A stretch of DNA of 5,770 nucleotides, from NCBI GenBank assembly GCA_011057845.1, contig DSDB01000610.1:1-5770 (forward strand), in the 5' to 3' direction. Positions 5,651 to 5,770 of the stretch are shown here, piece after piece. The translations under genes were made by a program, and so were the position numbers. The notes beneath the pieces were generated by a model, which saw only the letters and a list, made by a program, of their open reading frames with translations, did no database searches and had not been told where the DNA came from. The DNA comes from Phycisphaerales bacterium. GTDB taxonomy: Bacteria; Planctomycetota; Phycisphaerae; Sedimentisphaerales; Anaerobacaceae. Each line of letters starts with the position of its first letter. Position 1 is the stretch's first letter.

Positions 5651-5770
5651 GGGCCGTGTAGAACCAGCCCGTCGCTGCGAGAAAAGCCGCCGCTAACGGA
5701 ATCTCCCCCACGGCGTTCGCGGATGGCGGCCTGTGCCGAAGGCAAGGGCCGGTTCAGACGATCCCGTCGC
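5651..5770. other. Region upstream of lysA with no supported gene
   Basis: These 120 bases to the window edge contain no frame with a recognisable protein. One minus-strand frame runs in from beyond the edge and stops (TGA) on top of the lysA -35 box. One plus-strand frame is open to the edge. Both translate to Arg/Pro/Ser-rich sequence typical of non-coding GC-rich DNA. The end of an upstream minus-strand gene cannot be excluded. Confidence 0.4.

Noticed and set aside
5557..5770. Lysine riboswitch upstream of lysA
   Set aside because: The promoter leaves only about 60 bases of leader, and no multi-helix L-box pattern is seen further upstream.

Overview
This is an ordinary chromosomal stretch, rich in G and C, from a Gram-negative-type bacterium. 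Long open antisense frames accompany every gene, as expected from strong G/C bias at third codon positions. The style of the proteins suggests a planctomycete-like (PVC group) organism: the closing segment of the AsmA-like protein, the SVKACGN form of the lysine-site motif in LysA, and a stand-alone accB-accC pair. That taxonomic guess is inference from protein style only and is of moderate strength.

Layout: (1) positions 1-657, plus strand, hold the 3' end of a gene whose protein looks like the C-terminal part of an AsmA-like envelope protein; its start lies outside the window. (2) A 174-base gap holds three GC-rich inverted repeats, a possible TTGACA-type promoter and a possible structure masking a ribosome site. 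(3) 832-2208 encodes a six-helix YihY/BrkB-family inner-membrane protein with a C-terminal soluble, probably winged-helix, domain. (4) A 176-base gap carries one or two candidate promoters. (5) accB (2385-2861) and accC (2898-4238) form a compact operon encoding the biotin carrier and biotin carboxylase subunits of acetyl-CoA carboxylase. (6) lysA (4279-5556, minus strand), diaminopimelate decarboxylase, converges on accC with only 40 bases between the stop codons. (7) Upstream of lysA is a good minus-strand promoter, TTGAAA-16-TATACT. The last ~120 bases show no gene I can support.

How the genes work together: AccC carboxylates the biotin on AccB, and the carboxyl group then goes to acetyl-CoA (by AccA/AccD, not in this window) to give malonyl-CoA for fatty acids. 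LysA makes lysine from meso-diaminopimelate and so draws on the peptidoglycan precursor pool. The AsmA-like and YihY-like proteins are both envelope proteins, and their adjacency may reflect a shared role in moving lipids. I found no mobile element, CRISPR array, RNA gene or clear new biological system. The points most worth checking are the AsmA/YihY pairing, the inverted repeats at the promoters, and a few substitutions near active sites in AccC and LysA.
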